Below are positions 16,988 through 26,537 of a DNA stretch of 64,000 nt, piece after piece. The DNA is taken from the NCBI GenBank assembly GCA_002713365.1, contig PASR01000003.1, positions 1 to 64,000 of the forward strand. Reading direction: 5' to 3'. The notes beneath the pieces are model-generated. The model worked only from the letters and a program-made list of their open reading frames with translations, was not told the origin of the DNA and did no database searches. The translations under genes were made by a program, and so were the position numbers. The DNA comes from Rhodospirillaceae bacterium. GTDB taxonomy: Bacteria > Pseudomonadota > Alphaproteobacteria > UBA6615. The stretch's first letter is position 1; the number at the start of each line of letters is the position of its first letter.

Positions 16988-18223
16988 ATGACTCCAGTGG
17001 TCCTATTACGGCAAATATTTGATGAAGCTATAGCTGCTGTGCAGCCTAGTATTTGTTTGCCCAAGCACATACCTAACCCTCCCCTAGGTCGTACAATTGT
17101 ATTAGGGGCAGGTAAGGCATCAGCTGCTATGGCTAAGACTTTGGAAGAGAAGTGGCCATGGCCCTTAGAAGGGTTAGTTATTACCCGTTATGGACATAAA
17201 ATAGAAAACAAACGGATAAATATTGTTGAAGCTTCGCACCCCATACCAGATCAAATAGGATTAAAGGCCAGCCAACAAATTCTTGAATACACAAAAGACC
17301 TTACATCTCGCGACCTTGTAATTGTGTTAATATCTGGCGGTGGTTCATCTCTTCTTACACTGCCTTCAGACGGTCTATCTCTAGATGATAAGAAAAAAAT
17401 TAATATAGCTTTACTGAAGTCAGGCGCACCAATCAGTTCTATAAACTGCGTGCGCAAACATATATCTGCAATCAAAGGCGGGCGGTTAGCCCGTGCTGTG
17501 GCTCCAGCACGACTTGAGACATTAATTATTTCAGACGTACCCGGTGATGACACAGCCACCATCGCATCTGGCCCTACAGTGCCAGACCCAACTACATTTG
17601 AAGATGCAATTTTTATTATTAAAAAATATAATATTGATATGCCATATAACGCCTTAATTCATCTAGAAAAGGGGTTAGATGAAAGTCCAAAGCCTGGGGA
17701 CAAATGTTTTACAAACGCATCCACAAAACTAATTGCAAGCCCCTCAATTGCATTAAAGGCGGCAGAAAAGTCCGCTATCAAAGCTGGTTATAAAGTATTA
17801 CACCTAGGAGACATTATAGAGGGTGAAGCAAGGGTTGTTGCTTTAGAACATGCAAAACAAGCATTAGCTACAAAACAAGGTACAATAATTATTTCTGGAG
17901 GTGAACTCACAGTAACCTTGACTGGTAATGGGGCTGGCGGACCAAATACTGAGTACTGCTTAGCACTTGCCCAAAGTCTGAATGGAGCACCTAATATTTA
18001 TGCTCTGGCTTGCGATACAGATGGTATTGACGGTAGCGAAGATAATGCTGGCGCGCTAATTGGCCCTGATACATTAAAAAGCGCAGCGGATTTAAATCTA
18101 GATCCTAATTTTTACCTTAAAAACAATAACTCCTATGAGTTTTTTCAAAAAATTGACGGTTTAATTCATACTGGCCCTACCCTAACAAACGTTAATGACT
18201 TTCGGGCAATATTAGTGGGATAG
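16988..18223 (+). CDS. Glycerate 2-kinase (DUF4147/MOFRL family)
   Basis: This 411-residue protein is of the GckA/TtuD family, often annotated as hydroxypyruvate reductase but shown in several cases to be glycerate 2-kinase. Visible motifs are GAGKASAAMA (near 38), LISGGGSSLL (near 114), KHISAIKGGRLA (near 158) and ISGGELTVTLTGNGAGGPN, followed by ACDTDGIDGSEDNAGA in the MOFRL domain. It would channel glycerate to 2-phosphoglycerate in the cytoplasm. It lies 104 bp after one alpha/beta hydrolase and 89 bp before its paralogue, all on the plus strand. Confidence 0.88.
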   Translation: MTPVVLLRQIFDEAIAAVQPSICLPKHIPNPPLGRTIVLGAGKASAAMAKTLEEKWPWPLEGLVITRYGHKIENKRINIVEASHPIPDQIGLKASQQILEYTKDLTSRDLVIVLISGGGSSLLTLPSDGLSLDDKKKINIALLKSGAPISSINCVRKHISAIKGGRLARAVAPARLETLIISDVPGDDTATIASGPTVPDPTTFEDAIFIIKKYNIDMPYNALIHLEKGLDESPKPGDKCFTNASTKLIASPSIALKAAEKSAIKAGYKVLHLGDIIEGEARVVALEHAKQALATKQGTIIISGGELTVTLTGNGAGGPNTEYCLALAQSLNGAPNIYALACDTDGIDGSEDNAGALIGPDTLKSAADLNLDPNFYLKNNNSYEFFQKIDGLIHTGPTLTNVNDFRAILVG

Positions 18224-18312
18224 TGGTTTTCTGATTAAAATTAATCCATAAATTCATCGATAAACACACATTCGAAGTGAATATTAGAATTTAATCCTAA
18301 GGGAAATTACTA

Positions 18313-19407
18313 ATGGTCCATAAAAAAAATAATGTAATTTCTAAAAACAGAAATATAGAAAACTATAGCAAAGATCTATTTGAGTATTGGCTTCCGCGTC
18401 TCACCGCCGATGGGGTGGACACTAATGATGTGCTCAGAGTGCATAGAAAAGTTAGTGGATGGAGTGAATGGCCGTGCGCTTGGTCTAAAATAGGTGATAA
18501 TTATCTTTCTCTTGCTAAAACTAGAAAGGCGGACGGTTACAATTTTAGTGCTGGCGAAGCTCTATTAAGAGCCAGTTTAAGTTACCACTGTGGACAAATA
18601 GTTGCCTTTAATACTCCAGAATTAAAAACTAAATTACAACAATGTAAGGTATCTGCATTTCGAGAAGCAGCCCCTTTATTAACCCCCCCTGCCCAGCGGT
18701 TAGAGATTACTTTCAAAAACATACAAATACCCGGATTCTTGCGCTTGCCCAAGGATACATCTAATCCTTTGCCTTGTGTTTTACTAGTTCCGGGCCTGGA
18801 TTCTACTAAAGAAGATTTTAACACTATTTCAGAAATGTGTATAAGAAGGTGGCTTGCAAGTTTTGCTTTTGATGGGCCTGGGCAGGGAGAGGTTCACAAG
18901 GATGCATTTCTAAAAGAGGGTTATGAAGACTGCATATTAGCGGTACTTGAGTCAATCTCCCAAAGACCCGAAATTGATAGCAAACGAATTGGAACTCTCG
19001 GACGCAGCCTAGGTGGTTATTATGTCATGCGTGCCTCGGCGTATAGTAAAAAAATAGCAGCTACTGTAGTTTTTGGGGGTACTTATGACCTCAGTGATTT
19101 TTCTAATATGCCTTTTTTAATTCGTGACGGGTTTCGTCACGCCACTGGAGCTAAAAACGAAAAAGAAGCGTTATCTTTAATGGGAAAAGCCACTCTGGAT
19201 GATTGCATAACAAAAATAAAAACCCCAACACTCGTTGTTCACGTAAAAAAAGATAAGATATTCAATTGGAAACAGGCAAAACGAATAGCAGATTCCCTTC
19301 CTGACCAAGCTACTTTGGCTTTAGATGAGGATGGTGTCCATTGTTGTCATAATCATGCATTCCAATATCGCTCCTATATGATAGACTGGCTTTCGAAAGT
19401 TTTATGA
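18313..19407 (+). CDS. Alpha/beta hydrolase, 2,6-dihydroxypseudooxynicotine hydrolase-like (copy 2)
   Basis: This 364-residue paralogue of the hydrolase at 15816 has the same helical N-terminal region (YNFSAGEALLRASLSYH) and the same core motifs: FDGPGQGE, nucleophile Ser in GRSLGGYY, Asp near KKDKIFNW and His in DGVHCCHN. The two proteins are divergent outside these motifs, so they probably act on different substrates or steps and are not a recent duplication. It is cytoplasmic. It is followed by a 2OG-Fe(II) oxygenase gene on the same strand. Confidence 0.8.
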   Translation: MVHKKNNVISKNRNIENYSKDLFEYWLPRLTADGVDTNDVLRVHRKVSGWSEWPCAWSKIGDNYLSLAKTRKADGYNFSAGEALLRASLSYHCGQIVAFNTPELKTKLQQCKVSAFREAAPLLTPPAQRLEITFKNIQIPGFLRLPKDTSNPLPCVLLVPGLDSTKEDFNTISEMCIRRWLASFAFDGPGQGEVHKDAFLKEGYEDCILAVLESISQRPEIDSKRIGTLGRSLGGYYVMRASAYSKKIAATVVFGGTYDLSDFSNMPFLIRDGFRHATGAKNEKEALSLMGKATLDDCITKIKTPTLVVHVKKDKIFNWKQAKRIADSLPDQATLALDEDGVHCCHNHAFQYRSYMIDWLSKVL

Positions 19408-19531
19408 TAAGTTGAATATATGTATTACTTTTTATCGATTTAATAGAATATTATTCAGGCTACAAATATAATCAATCACCTTTGCTATAGTAATATCTTA
19501 AATATGAGATAAATAAATAGAAAGAAATGCT

Positions 19532-20587
19532 ATGAATGGTTTAAATCAAACTAAACATACTGCTACAGACAAAATAATAGAGCGACGACCGTTACCTATA
19601 ATTGACGTTGGCCCCGTAATAAAAGGAGATGATAAGGCCATATATAATCTTGTCGATAAATGGCGAGATGTTTGGCAGTCGGTTGGGTTTATGTGCATAA
19701 TAAATCATGGTGTACCGAAAGAAACCATAAGAAAAATGGAGTCGGAAGCCAAACGCTTTCACGACCTTCCACTAGAAGTTAAAATGAGCGTACCCATTAC
19801 TACAGATCAAAAGGGTTATGCTCCCGCATATGCTGCTATTACAACACATTCTGAATACCACGAAAGCCGTAAGTTGGATAATGTAGAGTGTTTTGTTGTG
19901 GCTACTGATTTTCCCGAAGATAATCCTCACGTAAAGGCTGGTGACCCTTTCTATGGTAAGATGCCTTGGCTACCTGAAAAAACTTTACCTGGATTTAGGG
20001 CATCGGCCGAAAACTACTTAGAAACCATTACAAAACTAGGAAAAAAACTATTGCCTTTATGGGCACTTTCGTTAGACCTACCAGCCGACTATTTTGATTC
20101 TATGTTTAATCAAAATTATACTTATTTTCGGGTAGCCAAGTATCCTCCCAAGGAAAATAAAGATGGAGATGAGATGGGAGTAAATGCGCATGCCGATACT
20201 GGTTTTATGACTTTTTTACCTCCAGCAAACGAAGAAGGTCTGCAGGTTCTGGACAATAATGGTATATGGTTTATTCCAGAAATCCCGGATGATGCATTAA
20301 TTGTTAACGCAGGGCAATTCCTCGGACGATGGTCAAATGACCGCTTTAGAGCTACTCCACATAGAGTGGTTCCACCACGCAAAAATGATAGGTATTCATT
20401 AGCTTGCTTCGTAAACCCTAACTTCGAGGCAGTTGGAGAGTGCTTACCCACCTGTCAATCAAAAAGTAATCCGCCAAAATATCCGACTCAAACCTATAGA
20501 GAGTTTTTTAACTGGTACATGACAAACACTTTTACACATTATGGAAAGTTAAAAGAGGTAGACGGAAAAGCTGTCGAAATAGAATAA
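19532..20587 (+). CDS. 2-oxoglutarate/Fe(II)-dependent oxygenase, isopenicillin N synthase family (copy 1)
   Basis: This 351-residue protein has the DIOX_N region (PLPIIDVGPVI then GFMCIINHGVP) and a C-terminal jelly-roll core. The iron triad is visible as His-x-Asp in NAHADTGFMTFL and the distal His in RATPHRVVPP, with the 2-oxoglutarate Arg in RYSLACF. Such bacterial enzymes hydroxylate or desaturate small molecules, and the substrate here is unknown. It is 31 bp upstream of a GST-like gene and probably in one operon with it. A second member of the family lies at 28329. Confidence 0.87.
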   Translation: MNGLNQTKHTATDKIIERRPLPIIDVGPVIKGDDKAIYNLVDKWRDVWQSVGFMCIINHGVPKETIRKMESEAKRFHDLPLEVKMSVPITTDQKGYAPAYAAITTHSEYHESRKLDNVECFVVATDFPEDNPHVKAGDPFYGKMPWLPEKTLPGFRASAENYLETITKLGKKLLPLWALSLDLPADYFDSMFNQNYTYFRVAKYPPKENKDGDEMGVNAHADTGFMTFLPPANEEGLQVLDNNGIWFIPEIPDDALIVNAGQFLGRWSNDRFRATPHRVVPPRKNDRYSLACFVNPNFEAVGECLPTCQSKSNPPKYPTQTYREFFNWYMTNTFTHYGKLKEVDGKAVEIE

Positions 20588-20618
20588 CGTATTATTAATA
20601 AGCTAGGGTTTAATACTT

Positions 20619-21488
20619 ATGGTCAAACTACTCCCCTCCGACATTCTCACTACTGAGGTCCTTGAGTGGAAGGGTCTAAATCTATTTCACTTCCAGAGCT
20701 CGTCATGCTCACAAAAAACCAGAATTCTTCTGTCAGAGAAAGGAGTTGAATGGGAAAGTCATCCAATAAACCTTATGACACATGAAAATTTTACACATTG
20801 GTTTTTAGGCATTAATCCACGTGGTCTAGTCCCTGTAATTGTCCATAACGGTGAGGTTCACATAGAGAGTAACGACATAATGCGTTATATAGACAACTCT
20901 TTTGAAGGCCCAAAACTTTTCCCAAATAACAATGACTCAATTATTTATATGGACCATCTAGCCAAGGTTGAGGACGATCTTCACTTACATCTTCGTGCTT
21001 TAACATTTCGCTATTTAGCACCCAACGAATTACTTCGTAAAGATCCAGATGCCCTTGATATATATGAAATAGCTGGATCCGGTTATGTCAATGGTAGTAC
21101 TGACGAAAGAAAATCAATCGAGGTAGATTTTTGGCGAAAAATGGCCGTTGATGGTATACCCAAAAATCAAACAATAGCTGCCATAAAATCTTTTGAGCCG
21201 CACCTTAAAGAAATAAACATCCGCCTTGGTAATAATAAATGGCTTCTACCTGAAGGTTTCTCGGCCCTAGATATTATGTGGTGGATAAACACATATAGAC
21301 TTAAACTTTTAGGCTATCCCTTTGAAAAATATTCAAACATTAATAACTGGCACGAAACACTAGAGCAGAGACCTAATTTTATAAAGGAAGTGGCCATACC
21401 TCCAGAACGTTTAAGTGCAATAAAAAAACACCAGGAAGAAATGGCTAATAATGGTGAGAGCCTTCCTCAGCTTATGGCTAAATTATAG
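20619..21488 (+). CDS. Glutathione S-transferase-like protein, extended
   Basis: The N-terminal GST domain carries HFQSSSCSQKTRILLSEKG, where SxxSxK replaces the usual SPY or SCK, and the motif NPRGLVPVIVHNG followed by ESNDIMRYID. At 289 residues it is longer than common bacterial GSTs because of a larger helical C-terminal domain. That domain carries the second-domain motif LLPEGFSALDIMWW. It probably binds glutathione and may serve as a lyase or isomerase partner of the preceding oxygenase, 31 bp upstream. Its specificity is unknown. Confidence 0.8.
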   Translation: MVKLLPSDILTTEVLEWKGLNLFHFQSSSCSQKTRILLSEKGVEWESHPINLMTHENFTHWFLGINPRGLVPVIVHNGEVHIESNDIMRYIDNSFEGPKLFPNNNDSIIYMDHLAKVEDDLHLHLRALTFRYLAPNELLRKDPDALDIYEIAGSGYVNGSTDERKSIEVDFWRKMAVDGIPKNQTIAAIKSFEPHLKEINIRLGNNKWLLPEGFSALDIMWWINTYRLKLLGYPFEKYSNINNWHETLEQRPNFIKEVAIPPERLSAIKKHQEEMANNGESLPQLMAKL

Positions 21489-21582
21489 AGCAAACCGTAA
21501 ATAAGAATTTATTAAAAACTACTAAGGTTCCTATCTAGATTTATCTAGAGTACTGAGAAAGTATTATTAGCCATTAAATATT

Positions 21583-22548
21583 TTAAGAGATATGTAAAAT
21601 TCGTTTAGCATTTTCACTAAGAATTTTCGTTTTATCTTCGTTATTCAGATGTAATGACTCCATCCATTCTACTCCTGGATCATTAGCCACAAACGGCCAA
21701 TCGACGGAGAATAAAATTCTATCGACTCCCATTTCTTGTATACTACATAGCAGTGCAGGATCAGAAAAATTACCACTGGTTGTTACATAAAAATGCTCAC
21801 TAAAAACATCCCTAAAAGATAAACTCTTATTTCCAGGCCGAGATAAAGCATGATCGATGCGCCATAGTAAAAATGGAATCCCCTCTCCCAGATGACCCAG
21901 AATAATTTTAATCCCAGGATACTTTTCTAACACACCACTTAAAACTATTCGAATAGCAGCAGTTGCAGTTTCAACGGTGAAACCCCACGCGGCAGTTTCC
22001 AGCCCAGGATAATCAGTTAAATAGTCTTGATAATACGTGTCTACAACCGCTGGATGCGGAAGAGCCGGATGGATATATATTGGTACATCAAGTGATGCAG
22101 CACGCTCAAATATTGGCCAAAATTTCTTATCATCAAAAAAAGTGCCATTAGTTAGACCATGGATAATAGCCCCCTTAAAACCTAATTGATTAACACAACG
22201 CTCAAGTTCGTCAGCAGCTGCCGCAGCGTCGGGGGTTGGTAATGATGCCAAACCAGCAAACCTCTGAGGATTAGTTTTAATTATAGATGCCAATCGATCG
22301 TTTACCCCAGTAGCCAATAAGGATGCAGAATCAGGATCAAGACGCTGAGTTCCTGGGGGAGCATGAGATAAAACCTGTATATCAATACCCGCTTCATCCA
22401 TTTCTCTAAGGCGCAATTCTCCAACATCCTCAAGACGCTGTCGCAACCCACTTGGAACCTCATCAGCAGACGAAAAATGCTGTGTTAGCTCAGGATCAAA
22501 ATAATGTTCCTCTATTGCTATAACTTGTTGATCACGTTTAGTTGCCAT
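21583..22548 (-). CDS. Amidohydrolase-family metal-dependent decarboxylase/hydrolase (ACMSD/gamma-resorcylate type)
   Basis: This 321-residue TIM-barrel protein starts with VIAIEEHYFDPEL, the Glu-x-His variant typical of gamma-resorcylate and related decarboxylases. Further metal and active-site positions are the His in YIHPALPHP (near 160), LGHLGEGIPF (near 218) and Asp in FSVDWPF (near 280). AAGGA lies upstream of ATG. The expected reaction is non-oxidative decarboxylation or hydrolysis of an aromatic or related carboxylate, but the exact substrate is open. It is a single gene, convergent with the GST gene. Confidence 0.83.
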   Translation of the reverse strand: MATKRDQQVIAIEEHYFDPELTQHFSSADEVPSGLRQRLEDVGELRLREMDEAGIDIQVLSHAPPGTQRLDPDSASLLATGVNDRLASIIKTNPQRFAGLASLPTPDAAAAADELERCVNQLGFKGAIIHGLTNGTFFDDKKFWPIFERAASLDVPIYIHPALPHPAVVDTYYQDYLTDYPGLETAAWGFTVETATAAIRIVLSGVLEKYPGIKIILGHLGEGIPFLLWRIDHALSRPGNKSLSFRDVFSEHFYVTTSGNFSDPALLCSIQEMGVDRILFSVDWPFVANDPGVEWMESLHLNNEDKTKILSENAKRILHIS

Positions 22549-22741
22549 AACTTTTTCCTTTATCTAACCTTGATATATATATCAGCAAATTTATAGAGAG
22601 TATTAAGGATAAACCCCTTAAAAGCAAAAAACATTAAAATGAGATAACATATTTATTATAAATACAAACCTTAAGTTCTTTTATCTAACTTTCTACCAAG
22701 ATAGCAAAATAATAATACTTGTATGCATAAGGAGCAGCCAG

Positions 22742-23671
22742 TTGAGTAAAAACTTAAATCTTGATGAAAATAAAGTTATTGGAATTGAACATTGGACGTA
22801 TAAGGAAAATATTCGTCTTTTTCTTTGGGAAAAATTTATTAGCTCTCCATTAAATAAAAAGCATACACTGCTATTTATACACGGGTCTTCGATGGCATCA
22901 CAGCCAACTTTTGATTTACATGTTGAAGATCGTCCTTATTCGTCAGCTATGAATTGGTTTGCACTGCAAGGGTTTGATGTGTGGTGTTTAGACATGGAAG
23001 GTTATGGTCATTCAGATAAAGATAGAGATTCGAATTTTGATATATCCAATGGCGCTAATGATATAGCTGCTGCTTGTGATTATATATTTGAACTACGTTG
23101 TATAGATAATTTATACATGTATGGCATATCATCAGGGGCATTACGTGCAAGTCTTTTTGCACAAAACAATCCATCTAAGGTTTCTAGGCTAGCCTTAGAC
23201 GCAATGGTATGGACTGGTAAAGACAGCCCAACTTTAGAAAACAGACGTAAAAAGCTTCCTGAATTTATTAGAAGTAATAGGCGAAAAATAGATTACGATT
23301 TCGTACGCTCAATATTTCTTCGCGATCACGAAGGGTCCGCAGAAAATAGTGTAATTGATTCCTTTGCTAGAGCAATTTGCGCTTTGGATGATTCCATACC
23401 TAATGGAACTTATGTCGATATGTGCAAAAATCTACCAATAGTTAATCCAGAAAATATTACTATGCCTACTCTTATAATGAGAGGCCAATGGGATGGAATA
23501 GCTTCTATGGATGATCTCTTGGACTTTTTTAGACTACTACCCAACCCAGACAAGCAGTTTAAAGTTATGCCAGGTATATCACATGCTAGTTTTCAACAAA
23601 AAAATTATCTACTAGCCTACCAAATCCTGTATCATTTTTTAACTCAACCAGAACCAGTTTTTACTGGCTAA
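22742..23671 (+). CDS. Alpha/beta hydrolase
   Basis: This 309-residue protein has an oxyanion segment FIHGSSMAS (near 42), a GYGHSDKDRD loop, nucleophile Ser in GISSGALR (near 127) and catalytic His in GISHASFQ (near 281). The start is TTG, supported by GGAG seven bases upstream and by the absence of a better in-frame start. No signal peptide is visible. It is separated by 244 bp from the downstream CocE-type hydrolase on the same strand. It could be an esterase, lactonase or epoxide hydrolase. Confidence 0.8.
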   Translation: MSKNLNLDENKVIGIEHWTYKENIRLFLWEKFISSPLNKKHTLLFIHGSSMASQPTFDLHVEDRPYSSAMNWFALQGFDVWCLDMEGYGHSDKDRDSNFDISNGANDIAAACDYIFELRCIDNLYMYGISSGALRASLFAQNNPSKVSRLALDAMVWTGKDSPTLENRRKKLPEFIRSNRRKIDYDFVRSIFLRDHEGSAENSVIDSFARAICALDDSIPNGTYVDMCKNLPIVNPENITMPTLIMRGQWDGIASMDDLLDFFRLLPNPDKQFKVMPGISHASFQQKNYLLAYQILYHFLTQPEPVFTG

Positions 23672-23915
23672 CTCTAAAAAGTAAATTTTAAAATATTTTT
23701 TATTAATTAACCAATAACCTAAAAGTTTTATATAAATACAAATATAAACTATGTCATAAATGTAAATTGTAAAAAATTCTTATTAATAATAGTCTTGACT
23801 AAATATACGATAATCATCAACGATACTTAACGATAAATTTTGTAAATCATTAGGACAACAAATTAATAAAATAATTCTTGAATTCTCTATCGATAGGCTT
23901 AATTAGGGGGAACTG

Positions 23916-25697
23916 ATGCCAACAAAAACCATAGTCGACAACATTATTATAGAACGTGATCTGCCAATTAGAATGGACGACGGTGTTGTACTTCGTGCCG
24001 ATGTATACCGTCCCAATACAAATAAAAAAGTACCAATTGTTATGGCGGGTGGGCCCTATGGCAAAGGCGTTAAATACCAGGAACATTACAAACCTCTTTG
24101 GGATTCGCTGCTTAAAATGCATCCAAATGTTTTGTCAGGTTCAAAACATCGCTGGCTAACATGGGAAACTGTTGACCCTGAAATATGGGTACCATGGGGA
24201 TATGCTTGCGTGCGATTAGATTCTCGTGGTGCTGGTCGCTCTCCAGGCTACTTAGATATTTTTTCACCTCGTGAAACTCAAGATTTTGCTAACGCAATCG
24301 AGTGGGCAGGAGCGAGAAAATGGTCAAATGGAAAAGTTGGTCTAAACGGTGTATCTTACTATGCAATTAATCAGTGGCATGTGGCAGCACTGCAACCTAA
24401 AGCTTTAAAAGCTATGATTCCATGGGAAGGAGCTGCTGATTCTTACCGCGAGTGGGCGAGGCATGGCGGAATTTTATCAAATAAATTTATGGAAATATGG
24501 TATCCACGTCAGGTTGAAAATGTTCAACATGGTTATACGAAGGGCCCACGAGATCACTGGATGAAAACACGTGCAACTGGGCCAGCAAGCCTTAGCTCTG
24601 ATGAACTGGCAGAAAACCGTAGTGATTCATTGGAAAATTTTCGCGTTCGCGAAATGGATGATGACTGGTATAGATCACGTTCTCCTGATTGGTCACAAGT
24701 AAAAGTTCCGTTTCTAAGTGCTGCTAGTTGGGCCGGTTTTGGCTTACATCCACGCGGCAATTTCGAGGCTTTTACTCAAGCTGCGTCCAAGGAAAAATGG
24801 CTGGAAGCGCACCCTGGCCGCCATGAAGAATGGTTTTATTTAGCCTATGGCATGGAATTACAAAAACGCTTTTTTGATTATTACTTAAAAGGCGAGAAGA
24901 ATGGCTGGAACCGCGAACCAAAAGTTTGGGTAAATGTTCGTCGACCATTTTCAAAAGAATTCGAGTTACGCAAAGAAGGTGCATGGCCACTAAGAGGAAC
25001 TCAATGGACAAAATTGTATTTTAACGCTAGTGGCAACGGAAAACTCGACTGGAAAACTTCTAGTCGTAAATCATCTAAAACAATCCGTGCTCTTTCTCGC
25101 GGGGTTACTTGGATGTCTCCACCTCTCAAACAAGATACGGAGTTAACCGGCCCAATGGCAGCTAAAGTGTTCGTTTCATCGTCAACAGTTGATTGCGATC
25201 TTTTTGTTACCATGCAAGCCTTTGCCCCTAATGGACGCGAGGTGCATTTTCAAGGAACTGTTGACCCCAAAACTCCGCTTGCTCAAGGTTGCCTGCGCGC
25301 TTCTCATCGCAAACTAGACACAAAGCTCTCAAAACCTTGGCGGCCTTATCATAGTCACGATGACAAACAAATGCTTATTCCAGGTAAGGTATATGAGTTG
25401 GATGTAGAAATTTGGCCACAAAGTGTTATGTTACCCAAGGGCTACCGAATAGCTGTAAACATCACTGGCCAGGATTTTGATCGTCCGGGACCTGCTGTTG
25501 AAGCTTATGTGCCCTCGCGCGGTTCAGGTCCTTTTTTACATGATGACCCAGTTGATAGACCAAAAGAAATATTTGGCGGCAAGACAACAATTCATAGTGG
25601 TAAAGGACAAGAGTCTTATATTCTTCTGCCTATTATTCCAGAGCGCAAAAACAAGTCAGTAAAACACGATGGTAACGAAGCCAGCGTAGCTGATTAA
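23916..25697 (+). CDS. CocE/NonD-family hydrolase (X-Pro dipeptidyl-peptidase-like)
   Basis: This 593-residue serine hydrolase has a catalytic alpha/beta domain with DSRGAGRSPG (near 106) and nucleophile Ser in GLNGVSYYAINQW. A helical cap and a C-terminal jelly-roll domain follow (strands around LTGPMAAKVFVSSSTVDCDLFV and the RIAVNITGQDFDRP segment). This order is that of cocaine esterase and glutaryl-7-ACA acylase relatives, which cleave esters or amides. AGGGGGAACTG before ATG is a strong ribosome binding site. No signal peptide is seen. The gene ends 32 bp before a convergent esterase gene, with an inverted repeat between them. Confidence 0.88.
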   Translation: MPTKTIVDNIIIERDLPIRMDDGVVLRADVYRPNTNKKVPIVMAGGPYGKGVKYQEHYKPLWDSLLKMHPNVLSGSKHRWLTWETVDPEIWVPWGYACVRLDSRGAGRSPGYLDIFSPRETQDFANAIEWAGARKWSNGKVGLNGVSYYAINQWHVAALQPKALKAMIPWEGAADSYREWARHGGILSNKFMEIWYPRQVENVQHGYTKGPRDHWMKTRATGPASLSSDELAENRSDSLENFRVREMDDDWYRSRSPDWSQVKVPFLSAASWAGFGLHPRGNFEAFTQAASKEKWLEAHPGRHEEWFYLAYGMELQKRFFDYYLKGEKNGWNREPKVWVNVRRPFSKEFELRKEGAWPLRGTQWTKLYFNASGNGKLDWKTSSRKSSKTIRALSRGVTWMSPPLKQDTELTGPMAAKVFVSSSTVDCDLFVTMQAFAPNGREVHFQGTVDPKTPLAQGCLRASHRKLDTKLSKPWRPYHSHDDKQMLIPGKVYELDVEIWPQSVMLPKGYRIAVNITGQDFDRPGPAVEAYVPSRGSGPFLHDDPVDRPKEIFGGKTTIHSGKGQESYILLPIIPERKNKSVKHDGNEASVAD

Positions 25698-25708
25698 TTA
25701 AAGTTTGG

Positions 25709-25751
25709 TTCTATTGGGCAAAGGGTAAGTTAGACCCGATGCTCAATAGAA
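25709..25751. terminator. Inverted repeat between convergent genes, possible bidirectional terminator
   Basis: TTCTATTGGGC (25709-25719) and GCTCAATAGAA (25741-25751) are complementary over 11 bases with one G-T pair. The 21-base loop contains a further GGGT/ACCC pair. It begins just after one gene and overlaps the last codons of the convergent gene. No long T run follows, so termination strength is uncertain. Confidence 0.4.
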
Positions 25752-26452
25752 TCAGAAACCTCCGTACAAATACGAACTATGTCACTAGGTAATGTTATCA
25801 TAGCATCGTGGCTTGTATTCAAAACCTCTGCCCTCCAGTTAGGGTCAGATTTAGCTTCATTTAAATAACGATCGAAAGTTTCGTTAGGATAACCAGTAGC
25901 TCGAATATAAGTCCTGTTAGTAATAGCACTATGAGCACCTGTTAAATGAGCCTTGTCACGAAATGTTTTCGCCGCCTGAGGTGTCATTTTAGATCGAATC
26001 CACTTCTGGTCATTACAGTCTTCAACTCCAAATAACTTTGGATCTGGTGGAGGCATACACCAAGCATCTTCAATATTTTCTTCAATCATTACCTTTCTCC
26101 ATTCAGGTAACAAATCATTTTGTGAAACTCCATCTGAAGCTATAAAAGCATTCTGATAAACCAGGGCTGCAATACGTTCAGGCATACGGTCGGCCACGCA
26201 AGTCGTCACCATACCAGCGTAGCTCGCAGCCACTAATATAACTTCACTTAAATCCTCCCATCTAATTACATTCTCAATATCAACTATATTAGTTTCAAGT
26301 CCAATTTCTGGCGATAATAAATGACTGCGTTCTCCAAAACCTGTCAGCGTTGGGGTAAATACATTATGTCCCAAAGCAAGTAATTTTGGACTTACCCGAG
26401 ACCAACACCAGCCTCCATGCCAAGCCCCATGCACTAAAACAAAGGTTGCCAT
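25730..26452 (-). CDS. Alpha/beta hydrolase, methylesterase/hydroxynitrile lyase-like
   Basis: This 240-residue compact alpha/beta hydrolase has an N-terminus, FVLVHGAWHGGWCW, that is the hallmark of the plant methylesterase/hydroxynitrile lyase-like family common in bacteria. The nucleophile is Ser in VAASYAGMV (near 77) and the His is in TSHDAM near the C-terminus. GGGAG precedes its ATG. It is probably a cytoplasmic carboxylesterase of unknown substrate. It is divergent from the SDR gene that starts 86 bp away. Confidence 0.83.
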   Translation of the reverse strand: MATFVLVHGAWHGGWCWSRVSPKLLALGHNVFTPTLTGFGERSHLLSPEIGLETNIVDIENVIRWEDLSEVILVAASYAGMVTTCVADRMPERIAALVYQNAFIASDGVSQNDLLPEWRKVMIEENIEDAWCMPPPDPKLFGVEDCNDQKWIRSKMTPQAAKTFRDKAHLTGAHSAITNRTYIRATGYPNETFDRYLNEAKSDPNWRAEVLNTSHDAMITLPSDIVRICTEVSDSIEHRV

Positions 26453-26537
26453 TTACATCTCCCGTTTATTTTCAAATAATAATTATAACATAAATTATAA
26501 TATTACTATCGCCGCTTTTGGTCTAAGGAGAAAAATA

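Noticed and set aside
22571-22584. 14-bp palindrome TGATATATATATCA upstream of the amidohydrolase gene
   Set aside because: It is an alternating TA tract, likely by chance, with no linked regulator gene.
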